Source: Styela clava
Taxonomy: Eukaryota; Chordata; Ascidiacea; Stolidobranchia; Styelidae
NCBI RefSeq assembly: GCF_964204865.1
Contig: NC_135258.1
Coordinates: forward strand, 7,927,001 to 7,991,000
DNA length: 64,000 nt
Direction: 5' to 3'
A program made the translations under genes and the position numbers. A model generated the notes under the pieces. It searched no databases. It saw only the letters and a list, made by a program, of their open reading frames with translations, and was not told where the DNA came from. Shown here piece after piece: positions 12,630 through 25,288 of this stretch (the first letter of the stretch is position 1; each line of letters begins with the position of its first letter).

Positions 12630-12639
12630 GTCTAAAACG

Positions 12640-13850
12640 CGCAGACGATCACCTGGAATCAAACGAGCTATCTCTCTCGTTTCTTGTCGTAACGATCCCG
12701 ATATGAGAGAGATCGCCGGCGTCGGATATGCCATATCGGGCGATCGTAGCTTTACTTTGGCAAGCTCTCTTGCGTGATTGTGATGTCGTAGTGTGGTAAC
12801 TTTTGGATGGCGTAGTCAGGTGTGGGCTAGGAATAACATATGCAAAAATGTTTGTTCCACTTCAACTAGAAGTACTTACGACGTTTAGTGAACATGAGCC
12901 AAGTAAGCTAATATGACTTTAATTAATGAGGTTAATTGACAAGTTCCGTAAAACTTTTTGCCTCAATATCAAATATAGCAAGTAGAAAATCGTGCTATAA
13001 CGTCTGAATATTTTGACGAACTCATGTTATTTTCAAGTTGATGTCGTTGAAACTTTTAGTTGGCAACGATTTTCGTTCTCATAATTATTAGATATATATT
13101 TTCCTCGCAATATTTAAAACTTCAAACCTTCACAAACTTATCGCTCCATTATAATGAGGCACCTACAATAATGTGTACGGCACATAACAATATTCGTTGT
13201 GCTGTGTTACATATCATCTTATACTATTAAAAATGAATACTGTGAACACCCATTAAACCAGCCTCTGATAATAATAATATTCATTGAATAAAGAAGCACG
13301 GTTACCGTGGTGGGATTTTGTACACGAAATATAATCCTGTAGACGGAGAGTGTAAACTATATGATAATGCTTACGCAAAAATATCTATCTTTACCTGATA
13401 TACTGGGAACTCATTTCAACTGTTTTTTAATGTAAATAAATCATTATCTCTTGCGTCCGCTTTAGCGTGACATCATAATGTACAGATTATATCGGCATCT
13501 GACGGTAGTTGAAATTTATATTAAATATATAAAGATATAGAAATTGAACACAATTAGTTCAACGGAAAAGATGACTTTAACGGATTAGTTTACCGGAAGC
13601 GAATCGTACATTGCTATATATCGGAACAATGTCAGGGGAGAGGAAATATGGCTTTCAAACTCTTTCATATTTCACCACATTCTAGGTAAAAGCAAAACTA
13701 TACGAGCAAAGATGCTCAAACAAAGGCAGTTGTCGTAATAAATGCTTTTGCCCCTGCACTCCATAGATCATAACATTATTAAAACATTGTACAAGATTGT
13801 CTTACAATATATAGATCGTAAATCAGTATTGAGATGGTCTACTTGAGAGT
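12640..13850. other. Intergenic sequence between blocks, no gene seen
   Basis: From about 12940 this segment matches about 22300-23190, 32990-33600 and 52935-53400. Bases 12640-12940 include a GC-richer stretch with inverted GATCG motifs that is found nowhere else in the window. Confidence 0.5.
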
Positions 13851-13859
13851 CTAGACTCT

Positions 13860-14176
13860 GCAGTGGTTCTCAACCTTTTTTCCTTCGTGACCCACTTTCG
13901 TTTTATAAAAATTCTGTGGCCCACTTAATTTTTCATGCAAGGAAAAAACAACAAGAAAAACAAGACTCTTTTGGCAAAAAATAAATACTTCCATTTTAGT
14001 AACTAGATAGAAAAGCAGCAGCATCATTTATTGCTACTGCAATAAAAATTTGACTATAATGACGCAAATTGAACTTTTCAATAACTATAGTAATTTTTAA
14101 TAGACTTGTTGCCCACTTGAAAATGTCTCTTATGTCCCAGCAGTGGGCGATGGCCCACTGGTTGAGAACCAGTGCT
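13860..14176. mobile_element. Short hAT-like MITE
   Basis: It starts CAGTGGTTCTCAACC and ends GGTTGAGAACCAGTG, near-perfect inverted termini of the hAT type, and carries internal inverted GTGACCCAC/GTGGCCCAC-type motifs. No clean target duplication was identified. It is absent from the three paralogous copies of this region. Confidence 0.65.
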
Positions 14177-14194
14177 CTAGTGTCTAGATAGATC

Positions 14195-15638
14195 ATAGGT
14201 TCTCAAAGTGCCCCGTACGGCTCCGTACGGAGCCCCAGGGCTCCGCGAGAGAAACCCGGGGGCTCCGCGAGCTATTCGATTACTTTTCAAAATACTGAAT
14301 AATTTTGTATCTGTTCAAAGAAGCAATAACAGCTTTGATAAAATCTGACTACAATATAGCCTCGAAATATGGTAAAGAGGCGGAATTAAAAATGACATTA
14401 TCTATAAGCTGGAGAGCAGCCAGGATTTTTAAGAGGGGAGGGGGGATCGGAAATTTCCGCGCAACATTCTTCGCAATTAAAAAAAAAACGGATAACGAGA
14501 TTTCTGTTGCGTTAAACATTCAATCCATGAACGATGCAAGCATTTAAAGTGTCTTGTCGTAATAATTATGTAATTGTGCTCATCGTTACTCACGTTTGAT
14601 TTGAGATTACTATTAGGATTACTAAAATGAAAGAATACTATTCTAAAATAACATAAAATCCGTGATAAACTGCCAACTATAAATAAGGTCGTATTTTTGC
14701 GATCTTTTATTTATGAAACTTAATTTTATTTCGCACTCGAGAATATTCTTAGGCAAGATATCGCCTTTTAAAAATCATAGGGTCTGGGCGAAATACGATT
14801 GATTGAAATTTATTTTATTGCATGCGGCTCCGCCAGTAGTTTCAGAATGAAAAAAGGCACATCGCGCGCACAATTGACTGTGTTTCGATTTCGCAGTTAC
14901 CGGTACTACGATGAATAACCAAGGAAAACCTAACATAACACCAAATTTTGTGATTACAATGCCTATAAAAGCGTTTTTAATCTGACACGAGTCTAGTAAA
15001 TTATAGTGTGATCTTCAATTTTAAGTTTTGATATTTTAGAATGCCGTTTTTCAATCAGGAAATTTGAGCTGTGGATTTACCTCTTATTAATTATTATTTT
15101 TAGCATTTCATCGCCGATGACTATAATTTGGTAACATGTTTTTGACATTGAACTCATAATTCCCCAATCCCCACGAGAACAAAAAAGCAATTATCGTCGT
15201 CATTGTGGAACATGTATATGCCGAAGGAAATTTTTGATTTAGGGAGAATAAACACAGGCGTAAAGTTAAAAAACATGCCATGCTGACGAAAGCAATTGGC
15301 AATTGTAACAAAATGCAATCGCGCCCGTTATTAGCGGCTTTTAAGTCTTCCGAAAATGTCAAAATGGAAAAGATTCGACCCCTAATTTATTAATATATTT
15401 GTCAAGTGTCAAATTTACAGCTTCAGTATATATAATTTATCTTTGAAATTTAGGTTTATTTATTACTTGTATCGACCCTATTAAAAAGGTTTAGCATTTA
15501 AATTATGTAAAGTACTTTTAACCTACTCTGGAATATTAATCGGAAAGTAACAGTTTTAACATTTCTTTTGGGGCTCCGTGAATAATAGCCAATCTTTTCA
15601 AGGGCTCGCAACACCAAAAGTTTGAGAACCCCTGGCCT
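14195..15638. mobile_element. Degenerate hAT-like element
   Basis: It begins GGTTCTCAAAGTG followed by a GC-rich palindrome (CGTACGGCTCCGTACGGAGCC) and ends in the inverted counterpart AGTTTGAGAACCCCTGG. Together with the adjacent 13860 element it forms a roughly 1.8-kb insertion compared with the paralogous sites near 23195, 33605 and 53405. The interior has an 80-codon ORF at 14305-14547 that I cannot assign; no transposase was recognised. Confidence 0.55.
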
Positions 15639-15689
15639 AGAGCAGTTCTTCTCAAACGGGTGTTTATACAACCGGCTCGGGTTCCAAAT

Positions 15690-16003
15690 AGCGACTGTCA
15701 GAACAGCGACAGTCATAATGGCGACTTCATAATAGCGACGTAATCGAGTGAGCGACTGTCATAATGGCGACCGCATTAAAACAGCGACTGTTATGATAGC
15801 GTTAGGGTTGGGGTTAGTCCAAATGAAATGTTGTTTTAAAGTCCCTTTTGGTTTCAATCTTTCACTACGCAGTGTTTGCCTGTTTGTGCGTGCATACGTG
15901 TGTAGAGAGTTCCCTAACCCTAACACGAGTTAAGTCGCTATCATACCAGTCGCTGTTTAATGCGGTTGCCATTATGACAGTCGCAGTTTTGACAGGCGCT
16001 ATC
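15690..16003. repeat. GCGAC foldback repeat, copy 1
   Basis: The left part is a string of GCGACTGTCA / GCGACAGTCATAATG units; the right part holds the same units inverted (CATTATGACAGTCGC, TTTTGACAGGCGC). The centre contains telomere-like GTTAGGGTTGGGGTTAG on one side and CCCTAACCCTAAC on the other. It is probably a foldback or MITE-type element. Copies 2-4 lie at 23254, 33662 and 53461. Confidence 0.75.
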
Positions 16004-16355
16004 AGGCCTGGATACCATACAACCAGGGGTACCAAAGATTTAAAGGTTATATCACATCGATAGAGTGTCCAATGGTGTACCACATAAAAAATGATTTGGT
16101 ACACTAACTTAATTTATTGCATTGTGTCACAAATAAAGCATAACGTGTATGTGCATTTAGTTAAGCACCTTGCTACATTTATATTGCGTCGCCCCACCGT
16201 TACCCAAAATGTGGTTGTATGATTGGCATAATAGAACTACCGTAGGTTATTTTAAACCCATCTCACGCTAAAAAAGAAGTGTCATAAGCAAACATTTTAC
16301 GCAAAATGTGATCACGGGGGATTGTACGTAGCTATCGAGATCACACAATCGATCG

Positions 16356-16416
16356 ATGAGGAAAAAACTTGCTTTAACATCATTGGCAATGATCGTTGTA
16401 CTGGTGTTCTTAACAG
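16356..16416 (+). CDS. Candidate leader exon (signal-peptide-like) upstream of gene B
   Basis: ATG begins a 20-codon hydrophobic leader (MRKKLALTS...IVVLVFLT) that ends in a phase-1 GTTAGT donor. The same 61-nt frame, with substitutions but no interruption, is present upstream of genes C, E and G, whereas overlapping frames are broken in E or G. It could be an alternative first exon: ficolin exon 2 also begins in phase 1, so splicing would give signal peptide directly joined to the FReD. It could instead be the first exon of an unrelated small secreted peptide. No TATA box is obvious before it. Confidence 0.4.
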
Positions 16417-17277
16417 GTTAGTAATTCTCAGATGCGTACTATCTGAAAGTTACTACATAAAAATTACTTCCATAGTAACCCAAGTAGATACAACAACAAA
16501 CGCAACAATAAACAACAATTTCATGAGATCAATAAGTATTGCCACTTATGACCTGATGCCTGAAGCTATTGATAAAGCTGAAATAGAATCATAAATATCC
16601 TGTTCCATATTCGAAAAAAAACGAGATACAAAGGCTACGCATAACTCCAGAGGCTATAAGATTTGAATAAATATAATCGATTCTAAATCGATATCAATTC
16701 TGAAACAGAAAAGGGTTATGCACAGGGGCGTGTCAAACTGTTTTGCTGCATGGGGTTTGATTCTGATATCGATGCTCCTTAAACCTAACTTCTAAAATAA
16801 TTTGGCTTATAAACATATTATAAATGTTGTTATGCATGATAAATAATAAATTAAAGGCACATAACAATGAAATGTTTGTATTGTTTAAATTTTAATCGCC
16901 AAACTAAGCAAAAAAAATCACTCCTATAACCTGCTGCCCTGGTTATGGGATATTCCATATTTATATCAAAACTGAAACATCAGCACCAGCAAGTATTATT
17001 TAAATCAGGCGATAAATAGGTCTTAATGAGATTGCAAGAATAACCGCAATACTGCACACTTTGAAGACCTAATTTGATTAAATATCACAATGCTGCAGTT
17101 TTCAACGCGGAACAATACACGTGATGAATAAAGTAAATAGCCTGCTGACCTAGAGGTAAGTTTTCGCGTGTTTGTGTTTATTAGCGACATACTAATTCCA
17201 TTCTGCTGCCGTTGTAGCCGTGACATAACTGCCTACTGAAACTCATTTAACCGCAGAGTCAACAACGCAATGCGTTG

Positions 17278-17287
17278 TATATAAAAG
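17278..17287 (+). promoter_or_regulatory. TATA box of gene B
   Basis: TATATAAAAG lies 63 bases before the ATG, as in gene A. Confidence 0.8.
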
Positions 17288-17340
17288 CAATTATTCTGGG
17301 CCGTTTGGTATTTTATTCCTGTGAATTTCATCAGACGGAC

Positions 17341-20300
17341 ATGATGTGGACGGGCAATACTAAGTCATTTTTCTTGGTGACTTCAATCATTCTCCAATAC
17401 TTCGCTTGTGAGTCTCAAGCAAGTATTAGTCTCGGAACTTGTCATCTTTTGTGTAATGAGGAAGAAGCTTGTAAGAAAGGGCCTCCTGGACCACCTGGCG
17501 AGCGCGGCCCAGAAGGACCTCGCGGAATGATGGGACCAGCAGGGCCACCTAGTACTTGCTGCGAAGATCTAGTTGAACGATACGAACAGCTTGAACATCA
17601 AGTTCAAGAGTTGGATGGTATGTTATCAAATGTTGCGATGCATTGGGAAACTTTACTTTTTCTGTTATAGTCTCTCGTTTAATATTAGTTTGGTATAGTT
17701 TATTATTTTGACGAAAGATTGCAAGTTACTAACTTGCATTACATTTGTACTTGTTGCTTGTACATTCGGGCAATTGTTATTTGCGTAGGAAAAAATGAAA
17801 TAGATATAATTTTTTGGGCAATTCGATACGATACAAAGAACAATACTTTGACTTGGAAGTTTATTTATACTCGTAACATAGCTCGAAAACAGGTAAAAAT
17901 AATTTTCCAAACAATTCTTAGTTTTTTAAATTATTAAAACAGACATGGAACATAATATAAGTGACATCACTTTCTCTAGAATGGATGTTTGCACGGGACT
18001 GTGCAGCGGTAAAAAGTCACGTGATATCAAGTGGAACTTACGTGATTCATCCTTTCAATGAAAGTAAACGAGGAGTCCAAGTGTATTGTGATCAAGAAAC
18101 CGATGGTGGTGGATGGATTGTGAGTAGAGTTTTGAAAACCCTCATGTACCCTTGTATCACCATACGACGTTGAGGAGTTGGGCAATCCTTATGCCTATAA
18201 TCATCCACAGGATTCAAACCTGCGAACCCACGCAGTGTAATCAGAGGTGTTATGGAAAGCGTCGTCCTACCACGTCGCCTTAGATTTTAGACCAATGCGT
18301 CGCGCAAAAATTATAACCATATAATATTGCATATGTTCGTTTTATGACACAAAAGGAAAGAATACCAACATCTGAGTAGAATAGTTGTCCCTAAAATTTG
18401 ACGATCGCAACTCATTTTAATTAACCTGTCACATTCTTTTTTAGGTAATACAAAGAAGACTTGACGGATCGGAAGATTTTTATCGTGACTGGAATGACTA
18501 TGTCACCGGTTTCGGGTACATAGAACGAGAATTCTGGCTAGGTATACTTTAAATCATGAACATAATTTTGCGTTGGTTATTTAAAATATGATAAAATTTA
18601 TATAATTTCATACTGATGATGGCGTAGATGATGACAAGGCAATGTTTTTTTCTCGTTTTGTCTCAAATTTTCTATCAATAAGGATTCGGTATTCCGACTA
18701 TCATATATATACTGGATGGATCTGAAGAAGATTAAGATTAATGTTAAATTAATTTCACAAAACTGTCACTCTACTTCTGGTCCACCAAATATACCATCAA
18801 AATATACCAGATTCTAAACAATTTTATTTCTCAAATTATGACCTTGGCTTGTGACACGGGAATGCAGTGACTTGATTCGATACCATTCTCGAGTGTTAAA
18901 AACTTCCGTGGTTCAAGGTTTGAGTTCAGAAACGTTGGCCTAACACTAACAATCGATATCTTCATAATTCACAGGACTGGAAACGATGCATAGAATATCT
19001 ACCAATGGTCCTCATGAGATTCGATTCGATTTTATCACAAAAGACAACCAAAAAATATTTGCAAAATACGGGTAATGGAAGTTTTTTTACGCACTGCGAA
19101 GTATTTTGTATACCTCATTTAATTTTTGGTAAACTGAAAGAGCGTAAAAAGACTTAAAAAACGGTCGATTATTCAGTGAACTACCATTTTTGAGTTTGCT
19201 TTTAGTATTGCATGTGAATATACAGAGTGTATTTAAAGTCCCTTCACAGTATAAATTTTATGAAGTTAGTTCTCAATATATTTACACCAGGTTTGTTGTA
19301 ATTTAATCAGTAATTGTTTGAGAATATTTACTTCATTTAACACATCTGTGAGGACCAGAACAATATATCGATAAATTCCATTTGCAATTATGGAAAATTC
19401 CAAGACTTCATGGTCGCCCCGTATATTTCGATTCTAGGCGGCTACATAAAAGTAACAAAGTAATTGGTTGTAGCATTTGATTTTTTAAAGATTTCTCCAC
19501 ATTTTCGTTTGTTGATCGTCATTGTTCCTTGCAAATTTGTTTCAAGTAGACTCATCCTAAAATAACCTAAAATATCATATATATATATATATAAATTATA
19601 AATATACAAAAATACTTTAATTTTTAGACAATTTCAAATTGCTGGAGCAGAGGACAATTATCGAATAACGATTACCGGATATTCAGGAAATGCAGGTATG
19701 CTCAAAATAATTTTTATAATCTACAATTGACAATAACGCTGTTTTTCGGTTTATATAGCAGTGGTTACGAACCGGAGGTCCCAATGGGGCATAGCAATTA
19801 GAGGGCGCCACAGTGCTAGACGCGAAACTGATCTTACTTATGCCTTGGCAAGTAAGCTTCCCGTTCTACCTAGTTTCGTTTCTTGATAACGTTGTTTTTG
19901 AGGGTGTTTTCACTTTGTTGAGCGTGTATTGTTTAACATAATTGGATTGATTGTGATAAACAGAGGGGTCATGGGAGCTAAAAGTCTCCGGAAGGAAAAA
20001 CGACTCACGATCCATAAAAGGTTTGCAAACCACTGGTATATAGTATGTGTGAGGGCAACAACATGATTTTAATTGCCTAATCTTCATATCTCATAAAGAT
20101 AGGATTTGATCGAGTACCATGTATTGCACTACACTTATTCTAGAGTCATTAAATTCATCATGTTGTTTCAATTAACAGGCGATTCGATGGCGCATCATAA
20201 CAATAACCAATTTTCGACGAAGGATCAAGAAAACGACCAGGACCCAGGAAAAAATTGCGCTGAATCGTACATAGGGGGTTGGTGGTACAACTATTGTCAC

Positions 20301-20435
20301 CACGCTAACTTGAATGGTTTATACACAGGCACATCGACCGAGGGTTTATCCTGGTTTAAGTGGAAAAATACATACACTCCATTTGCCAAATTTGTGGAAA
20401 TTAAGATCAGGAAATCAGCCGTGCCAGATCTTTAA
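17341..20435 (+). CDS. Ficolin-like lectin B, type 2
   Basis: Exons 17341-17617, 17980-18119, 18445-18541, 18975-19071, 19628-19695 and 20179-20435 join to a 311-aa open frame. Domains follow gene A: signal peptide, Cys pair, eight Gly-X-Y triplets (preceded by ACKK instead of the longer A spacer), neck, FReD with four Cys. The exon 6 signature is type 2: [14 protein letters not shown] and [20 protein letters not shown], one codon shorter than type 1. The exon 1 donor is GTATGT rather than GTAAGT. Exon 2 begins EWMFARDC where A and C have EWTFPRDC. Function is inferred: a secreted pattern-recognition lectin. Confidence 0.9.
18150..18320 (-). repeat. tRNA-SINE relic in intron 2 of gene B
   Basis: This is a shorter copy of the intron 2 relic described in gene A; its B-box equivalent has decayed to CAGGTTTGAATCCTG on the - strand. 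Confidence 0.45.
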
Positions 20436-20692
20436 TAGTATAGAAGTGAAATAGTTTATAACATCTACGTACAGGGTGATCATAAAGTCGCACATCGAGG
20501 TAAATCTCAAAGATACAAAAACCTTGAAAAATTATTCGATCCCGAGACGCAGTCTTCTCTGATTCATCATAATAACAATATAAAATTAGAATGAGTCGCC
20601 TATTGACGTACACGTACACGGTTTGACGTAGATTGCGAGTTTTACTCTGGTGCGCGACTTTATAGCCACCCCTGTATTATAGCTTACAGTCA

Positions 20693-20698
20693 AATAAA
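20693..20698 (+). promoter_or_regulatory. Poly(A) signal of gene B
   Basis: AATAAA in CAGTCAAATAAATATTTT, about 260 bases after the stop codon. Confidence 0.7.
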
Positions 20699-20699
20699 T

Positions 20700-23250
20700 A
20701 TTTTCTCATTAGTCCATTGAAATTACAAGTTTTGCCTGATACATGTTTTTATGTGTGTCAAGATTATCATGTTTGCCTATCGTGAAATATCAGACTAATA
20801 GTACTAGCCGCAATAATCTGCATGTATTTTTATTGTCATTATATTAAAATTGCATTGTGTCGTGTCTTCTCACCTAAAATATATATCAACCTTCATCACA
20901 AAATTCGTCTTCAGGTGGTGGGGTGCTGGGGGTTATGCTCCAAGATTTTCAGTATATTTAGTGGGATTTTGGGCATTTGCATTGGGATATAATCCTAATG
21001 ACATCCTAATGCACCAACCCTGATAAATCAAGATACTGTTGGATATCAGTGGCTGTTTTTATCGGGCCTTGTTCAGAGCAAAATACACGAGTAAGCGTCG
21101 TATACGTTATTATACAAAAAAAAAATTGACCCATCCTCCTCCCGAATTTTGGGCCGGCTACGGTCTTGAATGTGCCACGTCTGTTCTGTTAACTAAAACT
21201 GAAGCTTTCTCGCTGATTGTAACCAACCGAGTGAATGAAAGAAAAGAGTTTTCATTTAACGTTGAATGGCAAATATTTTCTTATTAAAAGATTTCAATGA
21301 AAATGTTAGAATTCGGTTGTTCACAAATTTAACTTACGTATATAAGGTGTTACTTTGATATGCCATCTCTGCCGCTGTGTGATCTCAGTGATTTTAGTTC
21401 GGGTTAGAAATTTTATTCCAAAAGATAGTCTTTATGAGATTAAATGCACACCAAAGTCGCGCCACAATTGTTGCCACATTGTTTAAGCATGTGAGATCGG
21501 TTGCAAAAATAGCTTCCTCAACAGTATATTTATCGCTACCATTAAGTCAAAGTGAATCATTTTTTGGCGAAGACAGTCATATGTTATTTTTAGCTTGCAT
21601 ACAGTTGGGTTAATAGTTTCGAGGTAATTATAAAAAACTTCGGCATTTAAATGTACGCAGCTACGAAAAGGTAAACAAAATTATTGGAATATTTTAGATT
21701 AGTTAACTGCTGTATTACTCTGAATATGTTGTAGTCTACATACCGAGGTAATTTCTAAATATGGTTGATTGAGATACCATGTGCCTGACTTTTGCCCTTT
21801 TCCCATTGCCTCTGTGTTGTTACTGTTAATGCATCCTTGTTCACTGAGTGCAAGATTACTAAAGCAAAAATCAAAACGGCCACATTGGGCGGTTTAATGT
21901 TCTTGCCTCACATTCAAGCAAATTTTATTGTACATGCTTTAACCTTTTTTATTACATTTTTTGTATGACCAAATTGAGACATTATCATGCCCTCGGTTTT
22001 TTTAAGTATACTCGTAGAGAAAACCCACTCTCTTGGATTTCTTTGGAAAAATGTCGCTAATCGTGTTGAGACTACAGTTGGAGGATGGGTTGGAGATTTC
22101 CTGTCAAACCGCTCTCAAGGATTTGATTTTAACGTCATAGTTCCAAACACGGTCCATAGACATTGACCTTAGATAATTATTTTGGTCAAGTAAGCGGGGC
22201 TAACTCACTGAACACCGTCAAGTACTTCTTGATGGCGTGGCATTACTGCTTTAGCATATGTCATTTCTGACCCCAACGTCATCCCAAAATGATGTCACTA
22301 CAAGTTCCCTAAGACTTTTTGCCTCAATATCAAATATCGCAAGTAGAAAATCGTGCTATAACGTCTGAATATTTTGACGAACTTATGTTATTTTCAAGTT
22401 GATGTCGTTGAAAATTTAGTTGGCAACGATTCTCGTTCTCATAATTATTAAATTTATATTTTTTTCGCAATATTTAAAACTTCACAAACCTTCACTAATC
22501 TAATCGCTTCATTATAATGAGGCACCTACAATAATGTGTACGGCACATAACAATATTCGTTGTGCTGTATTACATATCATCTTATACTATAAAAAATGAA
22601 TACTGTGAACACCCATTAAAAACCAGCCTCTGATAATGATAATATTCATTGAATAAAGCAGCACGGTTACCGTGGTGGGATTTTGTACGCGAAATATAAT
22701 CCTGACCTGTAGACGTAAAGTATATGATAATACTTCCGCAAAGATATCTATATCTGATATACTGGGAATTCATTTCAACTGTTTTTTAATGTAAATAAAT
22801 TATTATCTCTTGCGTCCGCTTTAGCGTGACATCATAATGTACAGATTATTTCGGCATCTGACGGTAGTTGAAATTTATATTAAATATATATAGATATAGT
22901 AATTGAACACAATAAGCTCAACGGAAAAGATGACTTTAACGGATTAGTTTACCGGAAGCGAATCGTACATTGCTATATATCGGAAAAATGTCAGGGGAGA
23001 GGAAATATGGATTTCAAACTGTTTCATATTTCACCATATGCTAGGTAAAAAGCAAAATTATTCGAGCAAAGATGCTCAAACAATGGTTGGTCGTATCAAA
23101 TGCTTTTGCCCCATGCACTCCATAGATCATAACATTATTAAAACATTGTACAAGATTGTCTTTACAATAACTAGATTGTATAATCAGTATTGAGAAGGTC
23201 TAGAGCAGTTCTCCTCAAACGGATGTATATACAACCGGCTCGGGTTCCAA
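20700..23250. other. Intergenic block between B and C, no gene seen
   Basis: It is a patchwork of paralogous pieces: 20700-21100 matches downstream of G, 21300-21950 matches downstream of D (32240-32870), 21960-22280 matches 8724-8950 and 48960-49200, and 22290-23190 matches the 13-kb region. No frame persists among the copies. Confidence 0.55.
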
Positions 23251-23253
23251 ATA

Positions 23254-23518
23254 GCGACTGTCAGAACAGCGACAGTCCTAATGGCGACTTCATAACAGCG
23301 ACGTAATCAAGTGACCGCAATAAAACAGCGACTGTTATGATAGTGTTAGGGTTAGAGTTAGTCCAAAAAAAAAGTTGTTTCAAAGTCCCTTTCGGTTTCA
23401 ATCTTTCACTACGCAGTATTTGCCTGTTTGTGTGTGCATACGTGTGTAGAGAAGGCCCCTAACCCTAACACGAGTTAAGTCGCTATAATACCAGTCGCTG
23501 CAATATGACAGTCGCTAT
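23254..23518. repeat. GCGAC foldback repeat, copy 2
   Basis: Same layout as copy 1 (GCGACTGTCAGAACAGCGAC on the left, GACAGTCGC on the right), with a shorter right arm. Confidence 0.75.
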
Positions 23519-23716
23519 CCGGCCTCGATACCATACAACCACGGGTACCAAAGGTTTAAAGGGTATATCACATCGATAGAGTGTCCAAGGGTGTACCACA
23601 TAAAAAAGATTTGGTACACTAACTTATGGACCTTTCCCCGAGCATCGACTTCCTTGTTTACCCCGAGCAAGATGCAAAAAGTGACGTAACAAGGCTCCTT
23701 GTTCGCAACCGCCCAG

Positions 23717-23719
23717 ACA
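23717..23719. other. Empty target site for the 7-kb transposon
   Basis: Here CAGACACTTTTCTC is continuous. In the paralogous region upstream of E the same sequence is split after ACA by the element at 34140-41134, with ACA present on both sides. Confidence 0.75.
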
Positions 23720-24291
23720 CTTTTCTCACTCGAACAGATTTTCAAGCGTGGTCGTAAACATTATACCTCGTTTTCGCGTTTTTGAACTCTATTCGTTAGT
23801 TTTCTGTTGTGTTCCGGAAACCTTAATATAAATCAGATAATTCAATGATCACTCTGTCTTCCTAGGAGTTTTAATTCAATTACAGTAATAAATAATTAGT
23901 GTAGAAATAGCTGTGATGGACTAGGCTAAAAAAATTTACCTGTACTTTTAAAAAACAGATGGTTGTATGCGATTAATCATAATGATGATTTGAAACACGC
24001 CATTTTACAAGCGCCAACTCGCAAAAGCAATTTTAAAATAGTTCCGAAAGTTTTGCAATGGTAAAGTATAGGAGGAATTTTTCGGGGGTCAAAGGTCGGA
24101 GAAAAGTCCATTTTATTGCGATGTGTCACAAATCTTCGTCGCCCCAGCGTTACCCAAGATGGGGTTGTATGATTGTCATAATAGAACTAGGTTATTTTGA
24201 ACCCATCTCACACTAAAAAAGTGCAAACATTTTTACGCAAAATGTTATCACGGGTGATTGTACGTAGCTATTGAGATCACGCAATCGATCG

Positions 24292-24352
24292 ATGAGGAAA
24301 AAACTTGCTTTAACAGCATTGGCAATGATCGCTGTACTGGTGTTCTTAATAG
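24292..24352 (+). CDS. Candidate leader exon upstream of gene C
   Basis: The 61-nt frame is homologous to the one at 16356 (MRKKLALTALAMIAVLVFLI), with the same phase-1 GTTAGT donor. Two Ala replacements keep the segment hydrophobic. Confidence 0.4.
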
Positions 24353-25225
24353 GTTAGTAATTCTCAGATGCGTACTATCTGAAAGTTACTACATGAAAAT
24401 TAATTCCACGGTAAGACAAGTAAATACAACAACAAACGCAACAATAAACAACAAATGCATGAGATTTTTTCAAAGATCAATAAGTATTGCCACTTATGAC
24501 CTGATGCCTGAAGCTATTGACAAGGCTGAAATAGAATCATAAATATCCTGTTCCATATTCGAAAAAACGAGATGCAAAGGCTACGCATAACTCCAGAGGC
24601 TAAAAGATTTGATTGAATATATATTCGATTCTAAATCGATATCAATTCTGAAACAGAAAAGGGTTATGCACAGGGGCGTGTCAAACTGTTCTGCTGCATG
24701 GGGCGAGTTTCTGATATCGATGCTTCTAAAACCTAACTTCTAAAATAATTTGGCTTATAAACATATTATAGATGTTTTTATGCATGAGAATTAATAAATT
24801 AAAGGTCACATGACAATGAAATGTTTGTATTGTTTAAATTTAAATCACCAAACTAAGCAAAAAAATCACTCCTATAACCTGCTGCCCTGGTTATGGGATT
24901 TTTCATATTAAGATCAAAACAGAAACATCAGCACCAGGAAATAGTAATTAAATCGAGCGATATATAGGTCTTAATGAGATTGCAAGAATAACCGCAATAC
25001 TGCACACTTTGAAGACCTAATTTGAATAAATATTACAATGCTGCAGTTTTCAACTCGAAATAATGCACGTGGTGCATAAAGTAAATAGCCTGCTGACCTA
25101 GAGGTAAGTTTTCGCGTGTTTGTGTTTATTAGTGACATATTAATTTCATTCTGCTGCCATTACAGCCGTGACATAACTGCCTACTAAAACTCATTTAACC
25201 GGAGAGTCAACAACGCAATGCGTTG

Positions 25226-25235
25226 TATATAAAAG
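25226..25235 (+). promoter_or_regulatory. TATA box of gene C
   Basis: TATATAAAAG lies 63 bases before the ATG. Confidence 0.8.
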
Positions 25236-25288
25236 CAATTATTCTGGGCCGTTTGGTATTTTATTCCTGTAAATTTTATCAGACGGAC

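Noticed and set aside
15802-15930. Telomere-like TTAGGG/CCCTAA motifs
   Set aside because: Only two or so units, inverted inside a foldback repeat; not a telomere or interstitial telomeric array.
16322-16594. 90-codon frame overlapping the leader exon (also 24258-24542)
   Set aside because: It is open only in B and C, and broken in E and G, with no ATG start; the overlapping leader frame is the one kept in all four copies.
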